This document shows positions 1-8,100 of a stretch of DNA of 27,756 bases, piece by piece. Location: NCBI GenBank assembly GCA_002480345.1, contig DLBY01000061.1, positions 1 to 27,756 on the forward strand, written 5' to 3'. The position numbers and the translations under genes are program-made. The first letter of the stretch is position 1. Each line of letters begins with the position of its first letter. This stretch comes from Phycisphaerales bacterium UBA7812 (GTDB lineage Bacteria; Planctomycetota; Phycisphaerae; Phycisphaerales; UBA1924). The notes beneath the pieces are model-generated. The model was not told the origin of the DNA, made no database searches, and worked only from the letters and a program-made list of their open reading frames with translations.

Positions 1-464
1 CCGCCCGTTCCGTGCAGCACGATGACGAGCGGCGCGGGCGTCGCCGCGTCATGCCTTCGCGGGAGCACGACCGTCGGCTCCGCGCGCTCCGCGGCATCGC
101 GGAACGAGGCCATCCGACGCCGGGCGTTCGAGCGCACCATATTCGCGACGACCTCGAATTCTGCGTTCGCTCGGATCGGGTCGAGATCCGAATCGGTCTC
201 GATCGTGCGCACGCCCGAATACCCCCGCTCGGCCGCCGTGCGTAGCCAGTCAATCGCCCGCTCCGGGGCGTTGGCCATCGCGTGCGACGCCGCCGCTCGA
301 TAGGACCAGACCGCGCTCGACGCCTCCCGCGTTGCGAAGCCTTCTGCGAAGTCCGCGGCGACGGAATAGGCCCCGTCGAGCATGCGGCGTTCCCATGTGT
401 CAAAGGCGTCCTGGGCGAACGACGCGGAGACGATGCTCACAGCGATCGCGAGTATCCAGCGCAT
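1..464 (-). CDS. Secreted alpha/beta hydrolase, N-terminal part (cut by window edge)
   Basis: Reading leftward from the ATG at 464-462, the frame stays open to the window edge (about 154 codons). It starts with a clear signal peptide (MRWILAIAVSIVSASFAQD, probable cleavage after SFA). A helical stretch with a TPR-like end follows: AERGYSGVRTIETDSDLDPI, then an ANAEF-type segment. This resembles the terminal repeat region often fused to hydrolases in planctomycetes. The last visible residues are LVIVLHGTG, the typical first strand plus oxyanion-hole HGTG of alpha/beta hydrolases (esterase, PHB-depolymerase or dienelactone-hydrolase-like). The nucleophile elbow and the rest of the triad lie outside the window, so the substrate cannot be named. 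It is transcribed divergently from the binding protein at 643. The export call and fold are well supported; the exact family is not. Confidence 0.75.
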   Translation of the reverse strand, partial: MRWILAIAVSIVSASFAQDAFDTWERRMLDGAYSVAADFAEGFATREASSAVWSYRAAASHAMANAPERAIDWLRTAAERGYSGVRTIETDSDLDPIRANAEFEVVANMVRSNARRRMASFRDAAERAEPTVVLPRRHDAATPAPLVIVLHGTG

Positions 465-555
465 GTCCGATCCCCTTCTGATCGGCATACCGCGCGCTGA
501 CGCGACGGGTTGCCCGGCGTTTGGATTTCGGCGCTGCCGGAACCCGAACCCCTGC

Positions 556-583
556 TTCAACCGACCGTTCTATCGGCTATGAT
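556..583 (+). promoter_or_regulatory. Candidate sigma-70-type promoter for the binding-protein gene
   Basis: TTCAAC (556-561) and TATGAT (578-583) are separated by 16 bases and lie about 60 bases upstream of the start at 643. The -10 box is close to consensus and the -35 is moderate. The 178-base divergent spacer 465-642 holds nothing else I can recognise. This is a motif call only. Confidence 0.4.
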
Positions 584-642
584 GGCACAGGCGTCGGTTC
601 GTCCGGTCGAAAGCGGCGCGACATGCTCGAAGGGGGCACACG

Positions 643-1680
643 ATGGCCGACACAAGCAGTTCTTCCGGTTCCAAGGCGCTCGCTCGCGCGGTGTTCTGGC
701 CCGTCTTCGTGATCGCGGTGGTGGCGTTCTCGTTCTACGCCGCGAACCGCTACGGCGATACCAAAGCCCGGGTGGTGTTCATCACCGCGGACACGACCCC
801 GTACTGGGAGCGTGTGACGGAGGGCGCCCGGGATGCCGCTCGGCAGTACGGCGTGGATCTTCATGTGATCCAGCCTGACGGGACACTCGACGCGCAGAAC
901 GCGAGTATCGATGTTGCTCTGACGGACAGCGCCGATGCCGTGGTGATCAGCCCGGTCGATGGGGTTCGGCAGACCGGCAAACTCCGGGATCTGGCGCGGC
1001 AGACCAAGCTGGTTACGGTCGACTCGGACAGCGAACTCTCGGACCGTGTGTGCTTCGTCGGCATGGACAACTACATCGCGGGCCAGAATGCCGCGGATCT
1101 CGTCAGGGCGGCGCTCCCCAACGGTGGTCGGGTGCTGATCGCTGCGGGCCCATTGGACAAGACGAACGGGCAGGAGCGGCGCCAGGGGCTGATCGACTCG
1201 CTGCTCGAACGCGACGGTCGCTCGGAACTGAACGCCGATCCGATCGACTCTGAACTGGTCGGCGACCGATTCGTGATCGCGGGCACCGTCGTGGATGATC
1301 TCGACCCCGCAACCGCGACCCGCCTGATTTCCGACAGGCTCCGCGCGGATGAGCAAATCGATGCCGTTGTGGGGCTCTATGCCTACCACGCGATCGCTGC
1401 GGCTGAGGCCGCGCGGACCGCGGCACCGGATCGCTCGATCACGATCGTGGGCTTCGACGCGCTCCCCGAAACGCTCGACGCGGTCGAGAATGGAGAGGTC
1501 TACGGCGTCATCGCGCAGGATCAGTACGGGTACGGGTTCCAGAGCGTCCGGATCGCGGCGGAATCCGTCGAGGGATACGACAATGCCCCGCTCTCGGGGA
1601 CACTGGCGCTGCCGCCTCTCCGCGTGAACCTGGTTTCGCTCGACCGGGTCCGCGAGAATCTCAAGCTGAAGAAGCCCTGA
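643..1680 (+). CDS. Membrane-anchored periplasmic sugar-type substrate-binding protein
   Basis: 345 residues. It belongs to the type I periplasmic binding proteins related to ribose-binding protein and the LacI effector domain. Residues about 13-33 form one hydrophobic helix without a convincing cleavage site, so the protein is probably anchored in the membrane with its binding domain outside. The first ligand loop is in TTPYWERVTEGARDAA. A typical hinge-side ISPVDG follows, then NGQERRQGL, which matches the ribose-binding Arg region, then VGFDAL (Asp272) and IAQDQYGYG (Gln292), which occupy the places of the Asp and Gln sugar ligands. The start is supported by GAAGGGGG about six bases before the ATG. 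No permease or ATPase gene is adjacent, so it may serve a remote transporter or act as a sensor subunit. The ligand cannot be told; a pentose, hexose or autoinducer-type sugar would fit the family. Confidence 0.85.
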   Translation: MADTSSSSGSKALARAVFWPVFVIAVVAFSFYAANRYGDTKARVVFITADTTPYWERVTEGARDAARQYGVDLHVIQPDGTLDAQNASIDVALTDSADAVVISPVDGVRQTGKLRDLARQTKLVTVDSDSELSDRVCFVGMDNYIAGQNAADLVRAALPNGGRVLIAAGPLDKTNGQERRQGLIDSLLERDGRSELNADPIDSELVGDRFVIAGTVVDDLDPATATRLISDRLRADEQIDAVVGLYAYHAIAAAEAARTAAPDRSITIVGFDALPETLDAVENGEVYGVIAQDQYGYGFQSVRIAAESVEGYDNAPLSGTLALPPLRVNLVSLDRVRENLKLKKP

Positions 1681-1705
1681 TCATATTCCGAACAGGCTTG
1701 CGGGG

Positions 1706-1731
1706 TGATGACCTTGCCCCTTCGGTCATCA
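1706..1731 (+). terminator. Possible hairpin after the binding-protein gene
   Basis: A perfect 8-bp inverted repeat (TGATGACC / GGTCATCA) with a 10-base loop lies 25 bases after the stop codon. No T tract follows, so it may be a Rho-dependent or mRNA-stabilising hairpin and not a true intrinsic terminator. Confidence 0.35.
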
Positions 1732-1875
1732 GCGCACGCTGAACTCGGCCCCGGCACAGGCGGCGACGACTTGGTGTCTCTCCCGATCTCACCCGCTCGC
1801 CTCGACTCTTGAGCGGGCCTAAACTCCTCGCCCGGCGCGAGCCGTCGGCCACGCGCGATCAGAACGGAGCCAGCG

Positions 1876-2106
1876 ATGAAGCAGGAAACTCACCCGACCT
1901 TCTACCCCTCCTGCAAGGTCTATCACAATGGCGAGGTCGTCATGACGATCGGCGCGACCGTTCCGGAACTGCATGTCGATGTCTGGTCGGGGTCGCATCC
2001 CTTCTTCACAGGCAAGAGCCAATTCGTTGACGCCGCGGGCCGGGTTGAGAAGTTCCAGCGGAAGTTCTCGGGCAACTACTTCCAGAACAAGAAGTCGAAG
2101 AAGTAA
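1876..2106 (+). CDS. rpmE: 50S ribosomal protein L31, zinc-independent form
   Basis: 76 residues, a component of the large ribosomal subunit near the central protuberance. It aligns without gaps to classical L31 through the SHPFFTGK block, followed by FVDAAGRVEKFQRKF. The four zinc-binding cysteines of the C+ form (positions 16, 18, 37 and 40 in E. coli numbering) are Tyr, Asn, Trp and Ser here; only Cys13 remains. It is therefore a C-minus protein that should fold without zinc. The C-terminal extension (SGNYFQNKKSKK) is basic, as is usual for rRNA contact. A GGAG eight bases before the ATG supports the start. A TAAACT at 1820-1825 could be a -10 box, but I see no good -35. The gene is monocistronic, with the binding-protein gene upstream and a long spacer downstream. 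Confidence 0.93.
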   Translation: MKQETHPTFYPSCKVYHNGEVVMTIGATVPELHVDVWSGSHPFFTGKSQFVDAAGRVEKFQRKFSGNYFQNKKSKK

Positions 2107-2430
2107 CGGACTTTTGGGTCCGCTTCTCCTGCGCGATTGCGATCGGCTTCCGCTCGTTTCCGGACTCTCCCTCCCGGGGCCGGTTTTTCTGGAACCAACG
2201 CCCGCGCGGCCTCGAATCGGCTGAAGTCACGGAGCATCCCGTTCGGGGTGCTGTCGCCAATTCGGATCTGACGATGCCACATCACGGGGTGTTTCACCCC
2301 GGTGTTGTTTTTCGGCCTCGATCAGGTCGGAGATCGCGAGGCCACGCGTCGGGTGTCGGCGCGGGCGATCTGGGGGAGACCATGGGGTCCGCCACACTCA
2401 GGCGGGGCCCGATCAGCAGGGGTTCTCAGT
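2107..2430. other. 324-base spacer between rpmE and the metallopeptidase gene
   Basis: I find no coding sequence or RNA gene here. Just after rpmE there is a weak 5-bp hairpin (CGGAC / GTCCG, 2106-2121) without a T tract. Around 2285-2312 there is a stronger hairpin with a T-rich 3' side, listed separately. The remainder is GC-rich unstructured leader up to an AGGGG about nine bases before the ATG at 2431. An open frame continues upstream of that ATG to 2302, but it has no signal sequence and is treated as non-coding. Confidence 0.5.
2285..2312 (+). terminator. Intrinsic-terminator-like hairpin
   Basis: CGGGGTG (2285-2291) and CACCCCG (2295-2301) form a perfect 7-bp stem with a TTT loop, followed by GTGTTGTTTTT. 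It sits 180 bases after rpmE and 120 bases before the peptidase gene. It could end the rpmE transcript or attenuate a long leader of the peptidase gene. Confidence 0.5.
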
Positions 2431-4962
2431 ATGAAGACGACGATTCAAACGCTCACCGTCGCGGCCGGCCTGGTCGCGAGCACCCTCGCCCACGCGGAGT
2501 CCGCGGTGGGCCTTCCGGAGTTTCCCGAGCAGACCCGCCGGTCGCTCGCTGCGGCGATGCTCCCGATGATGCCGGTTGAGCACCGCGCGGCGATCATCTC
2601 GGCCGGTGGGATCGGCAGCGAGATCTACGCCCAGGGGCTTGTCCCGGGAAGCGACGGGGAGCTCCTCGTCGCGCACGACAGCCGTTACGAAACGCTTCGT
2701 GGGATCGTGAGCCCTGCGCTGTTCGCGCGTCTGGACGAGACCCATCTGAAGAGCCTGCTCTACCTGAAGGAGCGACTGGGTGACGAGGACGCGGTTCCCG
2801 TCGCGCAGTGCTTCGCGCCCGGAACCGATCCGGAGCTCGTCGCGGCGTATGAACTCTTGTTCCGTGAGCAGTTCTGGGGCGGCGGCGCCAACGGGGAACG
2901 CTTTGACCTGTTCACCCGCTGGAACAACACGGCGAGCGGCGGCACCGGGGATCGGGGAGATCCGATCACGCTGACCTACTCGTTCGCGCCCGATGGATCG
3001 CTCGCGGACAACCTGTTCGGGCAGAATCGGACGAGCCAGCTCTTCTCGTGGCTGAACAACATCTATGGGAGCCCCGCTGTCTGGCAGGCCCTCTTCGACA
3101 GCGTCTTTGACGACTGGTCCGAGGTCACTGGGGTCAGCTACATCTATGAGCCGAACGATGACGGCGTTGAGGCGAACACCCTGCCGGGCCAGCTCGGCGT
3201 CCGGGGTGATGTCCGCATCTTCGCGGTCACCCTCGACGGCGGCTTCGGCGTGCTCGCGTACAACCAGTTCCCCGACGGCGGCGACATGGTCTTCGACGCG
3301 TTCGACAGTTTCTACAACAGCACCTCGTCCAACTCGCGCCGGCTGCGGAATGTCGCGTCGCACGAGCACGGGCACGGCCTCGGGTTCGCGCACTCCTGCC
3401 CTCAGAACAGCACGAAACTCATGGAGCCCAGCGCGAATATCAACTTCGATGGTCCCCAGCTCGACGACATCCTCGCGGGGCAACGCAATTACGGCGACCA
3501 GTTCGAATCCAACGACACCCCGGCGACGGCGACGGACCGCGGGAATGTCGGTGTCGGGACGCTCGACATCATCTCGGGTGTCTCGCTCGATGACGGCGAC
3601 GATGTCGACTACTACCGGATCAGCGTGACCGAGCCGATCGAGCTTGAGGTCCGCCTCGACCCAGACGGCGGCAGCTATCTGACCGGGTCGCAGAACGCGA
3701 ACGGGTCCTGCCAGTCGGGGACGCTCAACAACTTCGATGACAACCTCGATCTGACGGTGGAGGTCCTCGCGTCGGATGGTTCGACGAGCCTGGGGTTCGC
3801 GAACGACACGGGGCTCGAGGGCACCGAGATCCTCACCGTCCCGGTCTTCACGCCCGGTGATTACTACATCGTGATTGACAACGCGGGGTCGCTGAACGGG
3901 ATCCAGCGTTACCGCGGGATCGTGAGCGCGAGCGCGGCCCCGTTCGACGGCCCCAGTGTCGAAACGGTCGGCACGCTGCCGCAGTCCGTGCTCCCCGGAA
4001 CACCGGTCACGGTCAGCGCGCAGGTCCTCGCGAACTCTGACACGATCATCGACGGTCCCGATCTGCTCTACCGCTTCGACACCGGGGCGTACAACCGCAT
4101 CGCGATGACCGACCAGGGCAGCGATGTCTTCAGCGCAACGATCCCGGCTGCGGAATGCGGCGACACCCCGCAGTTCTTCATCGAGGTCGTCGGTGATACC
4201 GTCGGCGCGGTGCGGCTCCCCGCGGCGGGAGCGGCCGACCCGTTCAGCTACCTCGTCGGAGAGATCGCGGTCGTGCTCGACGAGAACTTCGAGACGCCCG
4301 ATGCCGGTTGGGATGACAGCATCAGCACCGCGTCTCAGGGCGAGTGGGAAGTCGGAACGCCCGACGGCGTGTCGGGGGCCCCGGTTGCTGACTTCGACGG
4401 GTCCGGGCAGTGCTATCTGACGGGCGCGTCGGCCGGCGAGGATGTCGGGAGCGGGCGGGTGATCCTGCGTTCGCCCCAGTTTGATTTCTCGGGCGGGGGG
4501 ACCTTCAGCTACGCGTACTACTTCAGCAGCAACGGGACACCGATCTTCGATGACTTCTTCGCGGTCGAGGTCTCTTACGACGGCCAGGTCAGCTGGACGC
4601 GGCTGCTCGAAGTGAACACCGAAACCAATGGCTGGCTCACCGACACGATCGAGATCGACCCCGCCGTCGGGACCGACCAGACCTACATCCGCTTCATCTG
4701 CGAGGACGGCGGGTTCAACACGCTCGCCGAGGCGGGGGTTGACGCGGTTGTCGTCGAGGCCGCGACCTGCTCGACCGGCGGCGGCTGCAACGACGCGGAT
4801 ATCTCCGAGCCCTTCGGTGTGCTCGACCTGGGCGATATCAATGACTTCATCGCGGGCTTCACCGCCCAGGACCCGATCGCGGATCTCGCGGCTCCGTTCG
4901 GCGTGTTCGATCTCGCGGATATCGGCGCCTTCACGAGCCAGTTCATCGCGGGTTGCCCGTAA
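2431..4962 (+). CDS. Secreted matrixin-like zinc metallopeptidase with GC-type dockerin tail
   Basis: 843 residues from the ATG that begins a good signal peptide (MKTTIQTLTVAAGLVASTLAHA). The catalytic zinc motif HEHGHGLGFAH is at residues 311-321, with a Met-turn (KLMEP, Met331) ten residues later; together they define a metzincin of the matrixin type. Residues about 352-500 look like a bacterial pre-peptidase C-terminal domain (ESNDTPATA, then DDVDYYRISV). A beta-rich region at about 510-610 follows, then a jelly-roll-like domain at about 612-780 opening with ENFETPDAGWD. The last 58 residues (786-843) begin with Cys and end in GCP. They carry two copies of a GV-DL-DI-F repeat, the degenerate dockerin-like tail typical of Phycisphaerales secreted proteins. 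The gene is likely exported and anchored or assembled outside the cell. A longer frame from 2302 exists, but only the 2431 start gives a signal peptide. The substrate is unknown. Confidence 0.88.
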   Translation: MKTTIQTLTVAAGLVASTLAHAESAVGLPEFPEQTRRSLAAAMLPMMPVEHRAAIISAGGIGSEIYAQGLVPGSDGELLVAHDSRYETLRGIVSPALFARLDETHLKSLLYLKERLGDEDAVPVAQCFAPGTDPELVAAYELLFREQFWGGGANGERFDLFTRWNNTASGGTGDRGDPITLTYSFAPDGSLADNLFGQNRTSQLFSWLNNIYGSPAVWQALFDSVFDDWSEVTGVSYIYEPNDDGVEANTLPGQLGVRGDVRIFAVTLDGGFGVLAYNQFPDGGDMVFDAFDSFYNSTSSNSRRLRNVASHEHGHGLGFAHSCPQNSTKLMEPSANINFDGPQLDDILAGQRNYGDQFESNDTPATATDRGNVGVGTLDIISGVSLDDGDDVDYYRISVTEPIELEVRLDPDGGSYLTGSQNANGSCQSGTLNNFDDNLDLTVEVLASDGSTSLGFANDTGLEGTEILTVPVFTPGDYYIVIDNAGSLNGIQRYRGIVSASAAPFDGPSVETVGTLPQSVLPGTPVTVSAQVLANSDTIIDGPDLLYRFDTGAYNRIAMTDQGSDVFSATIPAAECGDTPQFFIEVVGDTVGAVRLPAAGAADPFSYLVGEIAVVLDENFETPDAGWDDSISTASQGEWEVGTPDGVSGAPVADFDGSGQCYLTGASAGEDVGSGRVILRSPQFDFSGGGTFSYAYYFSSNGTPIFDDFFAVEVSYDGQVSWTRLLEVNTETNGWLTDTIEIDPAVGTDQTYIRFICEDGGFNTLAEAGVDAVVVEAATCSTGGGCNDADISEPFGVLDLGDINDFIAGFTAQDPIADLAAPFGVFDLADIGAFTSQFIAGCP

Positions 4963-4989
4963 TCGGCGACTGATGCATCCTTCTTCGAG

Positions 4990-5020
4990 GGGCCCGGACG
5001 CTGTCCGGGCCCTTTTTCTT
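4990..5020 (+). terminator. Strong intrinsic terminator of the metallopeptidase gene
   Basis: GGGCCCGGAC (4990-4999), loop GCT, GTCCGGGCCC (5003-5012): a perfect 10-bp GC stem followed directly by TTTTTCTT. It lies 27 bases after the peptidase stop codon and separates that gene from metH. Confidence 0.93.
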
Positions 5021-5130
5021 TCCCGCTGGCCTCAGAGACTGCGTCGCGTATCATCCATTCATCCGGAAGAACGGAAATAAGCGAAGCATTCACCGTTCGG
5101 CGGCCCTGTTCGTGATTGGTATTTGTACAG

Positions 5131-5135
5131 AAGGA
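5131..5135 (+). promoter_or_regulatory. Ribosome binding site that fixes the metH start
   Basis: AAGGA lies eight bases before the ATG at 5144. The in-frame TTG at 5123 has no such site, so 5144 is the preferred start. A TATCAT at 5049-5054 may be a -10 box for metH, but no matching -35 is seen. Confidence 0.6.
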
Positions 5136-5143
5136 CTTCCCCC

Positions 5144-8100
5144 ATGCCACGGCCGGCATTGCCCGACATCCTCGGCACCCGTGTTCTTGTCCTCGATGGG
5201 GGCATGGGCACGAGCACGCACCGCTACGACCTGACGGTCGAAGGCGACTACGCGGACTGCGAGAACTGCACCGATATTCTCAGCCGCACGAGGCCGGAAC
5301 TCGTGGAGGAGATCCATCGCTCGTTCTTCGAAGCGGGCTCGGACGCGGTCGAGACCAACACCTTCGGCACGCCCATCCATGTCCTCGATGAGTTCGACCT
5401 CGGCGCGTCCTCATTCGAGTTGAGCAAGCAGAGCGCGGAGATTGCTCGTGCGGCCGCGGACGCGTACTCGACCGATGACAAACCGCGCTTCGCGCTCGGT
5501 TCGATGGGACCGGGGACCAAGCTCATCACGCTCGGGCAGATCACCTGGGATCGCATGCTCGCCTCGTACCGCGAGGCGATGCGCGGTCTGATCGCGGGCG
5601 GCGCCGATGCCATCCTCATCGAAACATGCCAGGACCTTCTGCAGGTCAAGTGCGCGATCAACGCGGCGCTGGCGGCGCTCGACGACTCCGGCAAGTCTCC
5701 CGAAGAGATCCCGCTGATGGTGAGCATCACCATCGAGCAGATGGGCACCATGCTCGTGGGTTCGAGCCTCGAGGCGGCGGTGACGGCGCTGCGAGACTAC
5801 CCGATCGCCTCGATCGGTCTGAACTGTGCGACGGGGCCCGTCGAGATGGGCGAGCACATCAAGTATCTCGCCAAGGCCTGGGACCGCGCGATCACCTGTT
5901 ACCCGAACGCGGGCCTCCCTGTCCTCGAAGACGGCGAGACCGTCTACCCCCTCGGGCCCGATCCGATGGCGGAGAGCCTGAAGACCTTCGTCACCGAGTA
6001 CGGGGTGTCGGTCGTGGGCGGCTGCTGCGGGACGACGCCGGAGCACATCCGGGCGATGGCGCAGACGGTGAGCGGTCTGACGCCCGGGCGGAAGGAGAAG
6101 GCAGCGGCGGACGATCTGGTGCGGGCGGCCGCGAGTTCGAGCCTGTTCACGCCGGTCCCCCACCGCCAGGACGGATCGTTCCTGATCGTGGGCGAGCGGT
6201 GCAATGCGTCGGGCTCGCGCAAGTTCAAGCGGCTTCTGGAGGAGGAGGACTGGGACTCGATCGTGAGCCTGGCGCGCGAGCAGGTGCGGGACGGGTCCCA
6301 TGTGCTCGATGTCAATGTCGATTATGCCGGGCGCGACAACGCTCGGGACATGGCGGAGGTGGTCAAGCGGTTCGTGCGGCAGGTCGACGCGCCGCTGATG
6401 ATCGACTCGACGCAGGTCGCGACGATCGAGGCGGGCCTCCGGCACACGGGCGGCAAGTGCATCATCAACAGCGCGAACTTCGAGGACGGGGAGGAGAAGT
6501 TCGACGCGATCTGCCGGCTGGCAAAGACCTACAACGCGGCGTTGGTGATCGGGACGATCGACGAGGACCCGGAAGCGGCGATGGCGCGGACGGCGGACCG
6601 GAAGCTGGCGATCGCGGAACGGGCGATCGATCGGGCGACGAGGGTCCACGGGCTGCGGCTGGAGGACATCTTCATCGACCCGCTGGTCCTGCCGATCTCG
6701 ACGGGGATGGACTCGGATCGGCGGTCGGCCCTCGAACTCGTCGAGGGGACGCGGCGGATCGCGGAGAAGTTCCCGGGGGTGCAGATCACCTGCGGGCTGA
6801 GCAATGTGAGTTTCGGGCTCAAACCCGCGGCTCGGGTGGTGCTCAACAGCGTGCTGATGCACGAACTGGTCGAGAACGGGATGACCAGCGCGATCGTGCA
6901 CGCGAGCAAGATCCTACCCCTCAACAAGATCGACGATGACCAGATGGCGGCGGCGCTGGACCTGATCTACGACCGGCGGGCGGTCGAGAACGGGGGCACC
7001 GGGCTGCCCGAGGGTGTGGACGATCCGGACCACGACCCGCTGGCGAGGCTGATCGACCTGTTCAAGGATGTCGACGACATCGCGTCGTCGAAGAAGGAGA
7101 AGAAGGACCTGACGCTCGAGGAGCGGCTCCGCGAGCACATCATCGACGGGGAGAAAGAGGGACTAGCCGAGACCCTCGAGTCGGCGATGGAGAAGTACGA
7201 GCCGCTCGACATCATCAACGACCACCTGCTGGACGGGATGAAGACGGTGGGCGAGCTGTTCGGCTCGGGGCAGATGCAGCTGCCTTTCGTGCTGCAGAGC
7301 GCGGAGGTGATGAAGAAGGCGGTCGCCCACCTCGAGCCGCACATGGAGCGGGTGGAGGGCCAGACGAAGGGCACGATCGTGCTGGCGACGGTGAAGGGCG
7401 ATGTGCACGACATCGGCAAGAACCTCGTCGACATCATCCTGACGAACAACGGCTACACGGTCCACAACATCGGGATCAAGCAGACGATCGACCAGATCCT
7501 CGCGGCGTACGAGGAGCACAAGCCCGACGCGATCGGGCTCTCCGGGCTGCTGGTCAAGAGCGTGAATGTGATGGAGGAGAACATCGCGACGATGAACGAG
7601 CGGGGTGTGAACCCGCCGTTGATCCTGGGCGGGGCGGCGCTCGCGCGGAATTACGCGGAGGGCTATCTGCGGAGCAAGTACGAGGGGACGCTGCTGTACG
7701 GCAAGGACGCCTTCGACGGGCTTCGGATCATGGACCACATCGTGGGCGGGAAGATCGACACGCTCAACGCGGAGATCGAGGAGCGGCAGGGCAAGCGTGC
7801 CGCCGCCCGGGAGGCGAAGGGCATGGCGCCCGAGAAGCCCGAGGATTCGCGGAGTTCGTCGTCGGGTTCGGCCGAGCCCGGGGCGGGCGGCGTGGGCTCG
7901 GGTTCGGGTGCGGGCGGCACGGCGACGCTCGTGCGGTCGGATGTGAGGCGGGATGTCGAGGTGCCGGTCGCGCCGTTCTTCGGGAGCAAGGTGGTCGAGG
8001 GCCTCAAGCTCGACGACATCTATCCGTACATCAACCCGGTTGCGCTGTTCCGCGTGCAGTGGCAGTTCCGCAAAGGGAAGCGGACGACCGAGGAGTATGA

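Noticed and set aside
2302..2430. An N-terminal extension of the metallopeptidase frame upstream of 2431
   Set aside because: It would bury the signal peptide behind 43 residues, and it crosses the hairpin and T tract; the 2431 ATG has its own AGGGG site.
4963..5143. Possible cobalamin or SAM/SAH riboswitch before metH
   Set aside because: Besides the intrinsic terminator, the remaining 120 bases show no B12 box, kink-turn or other conserved riboswitch core.
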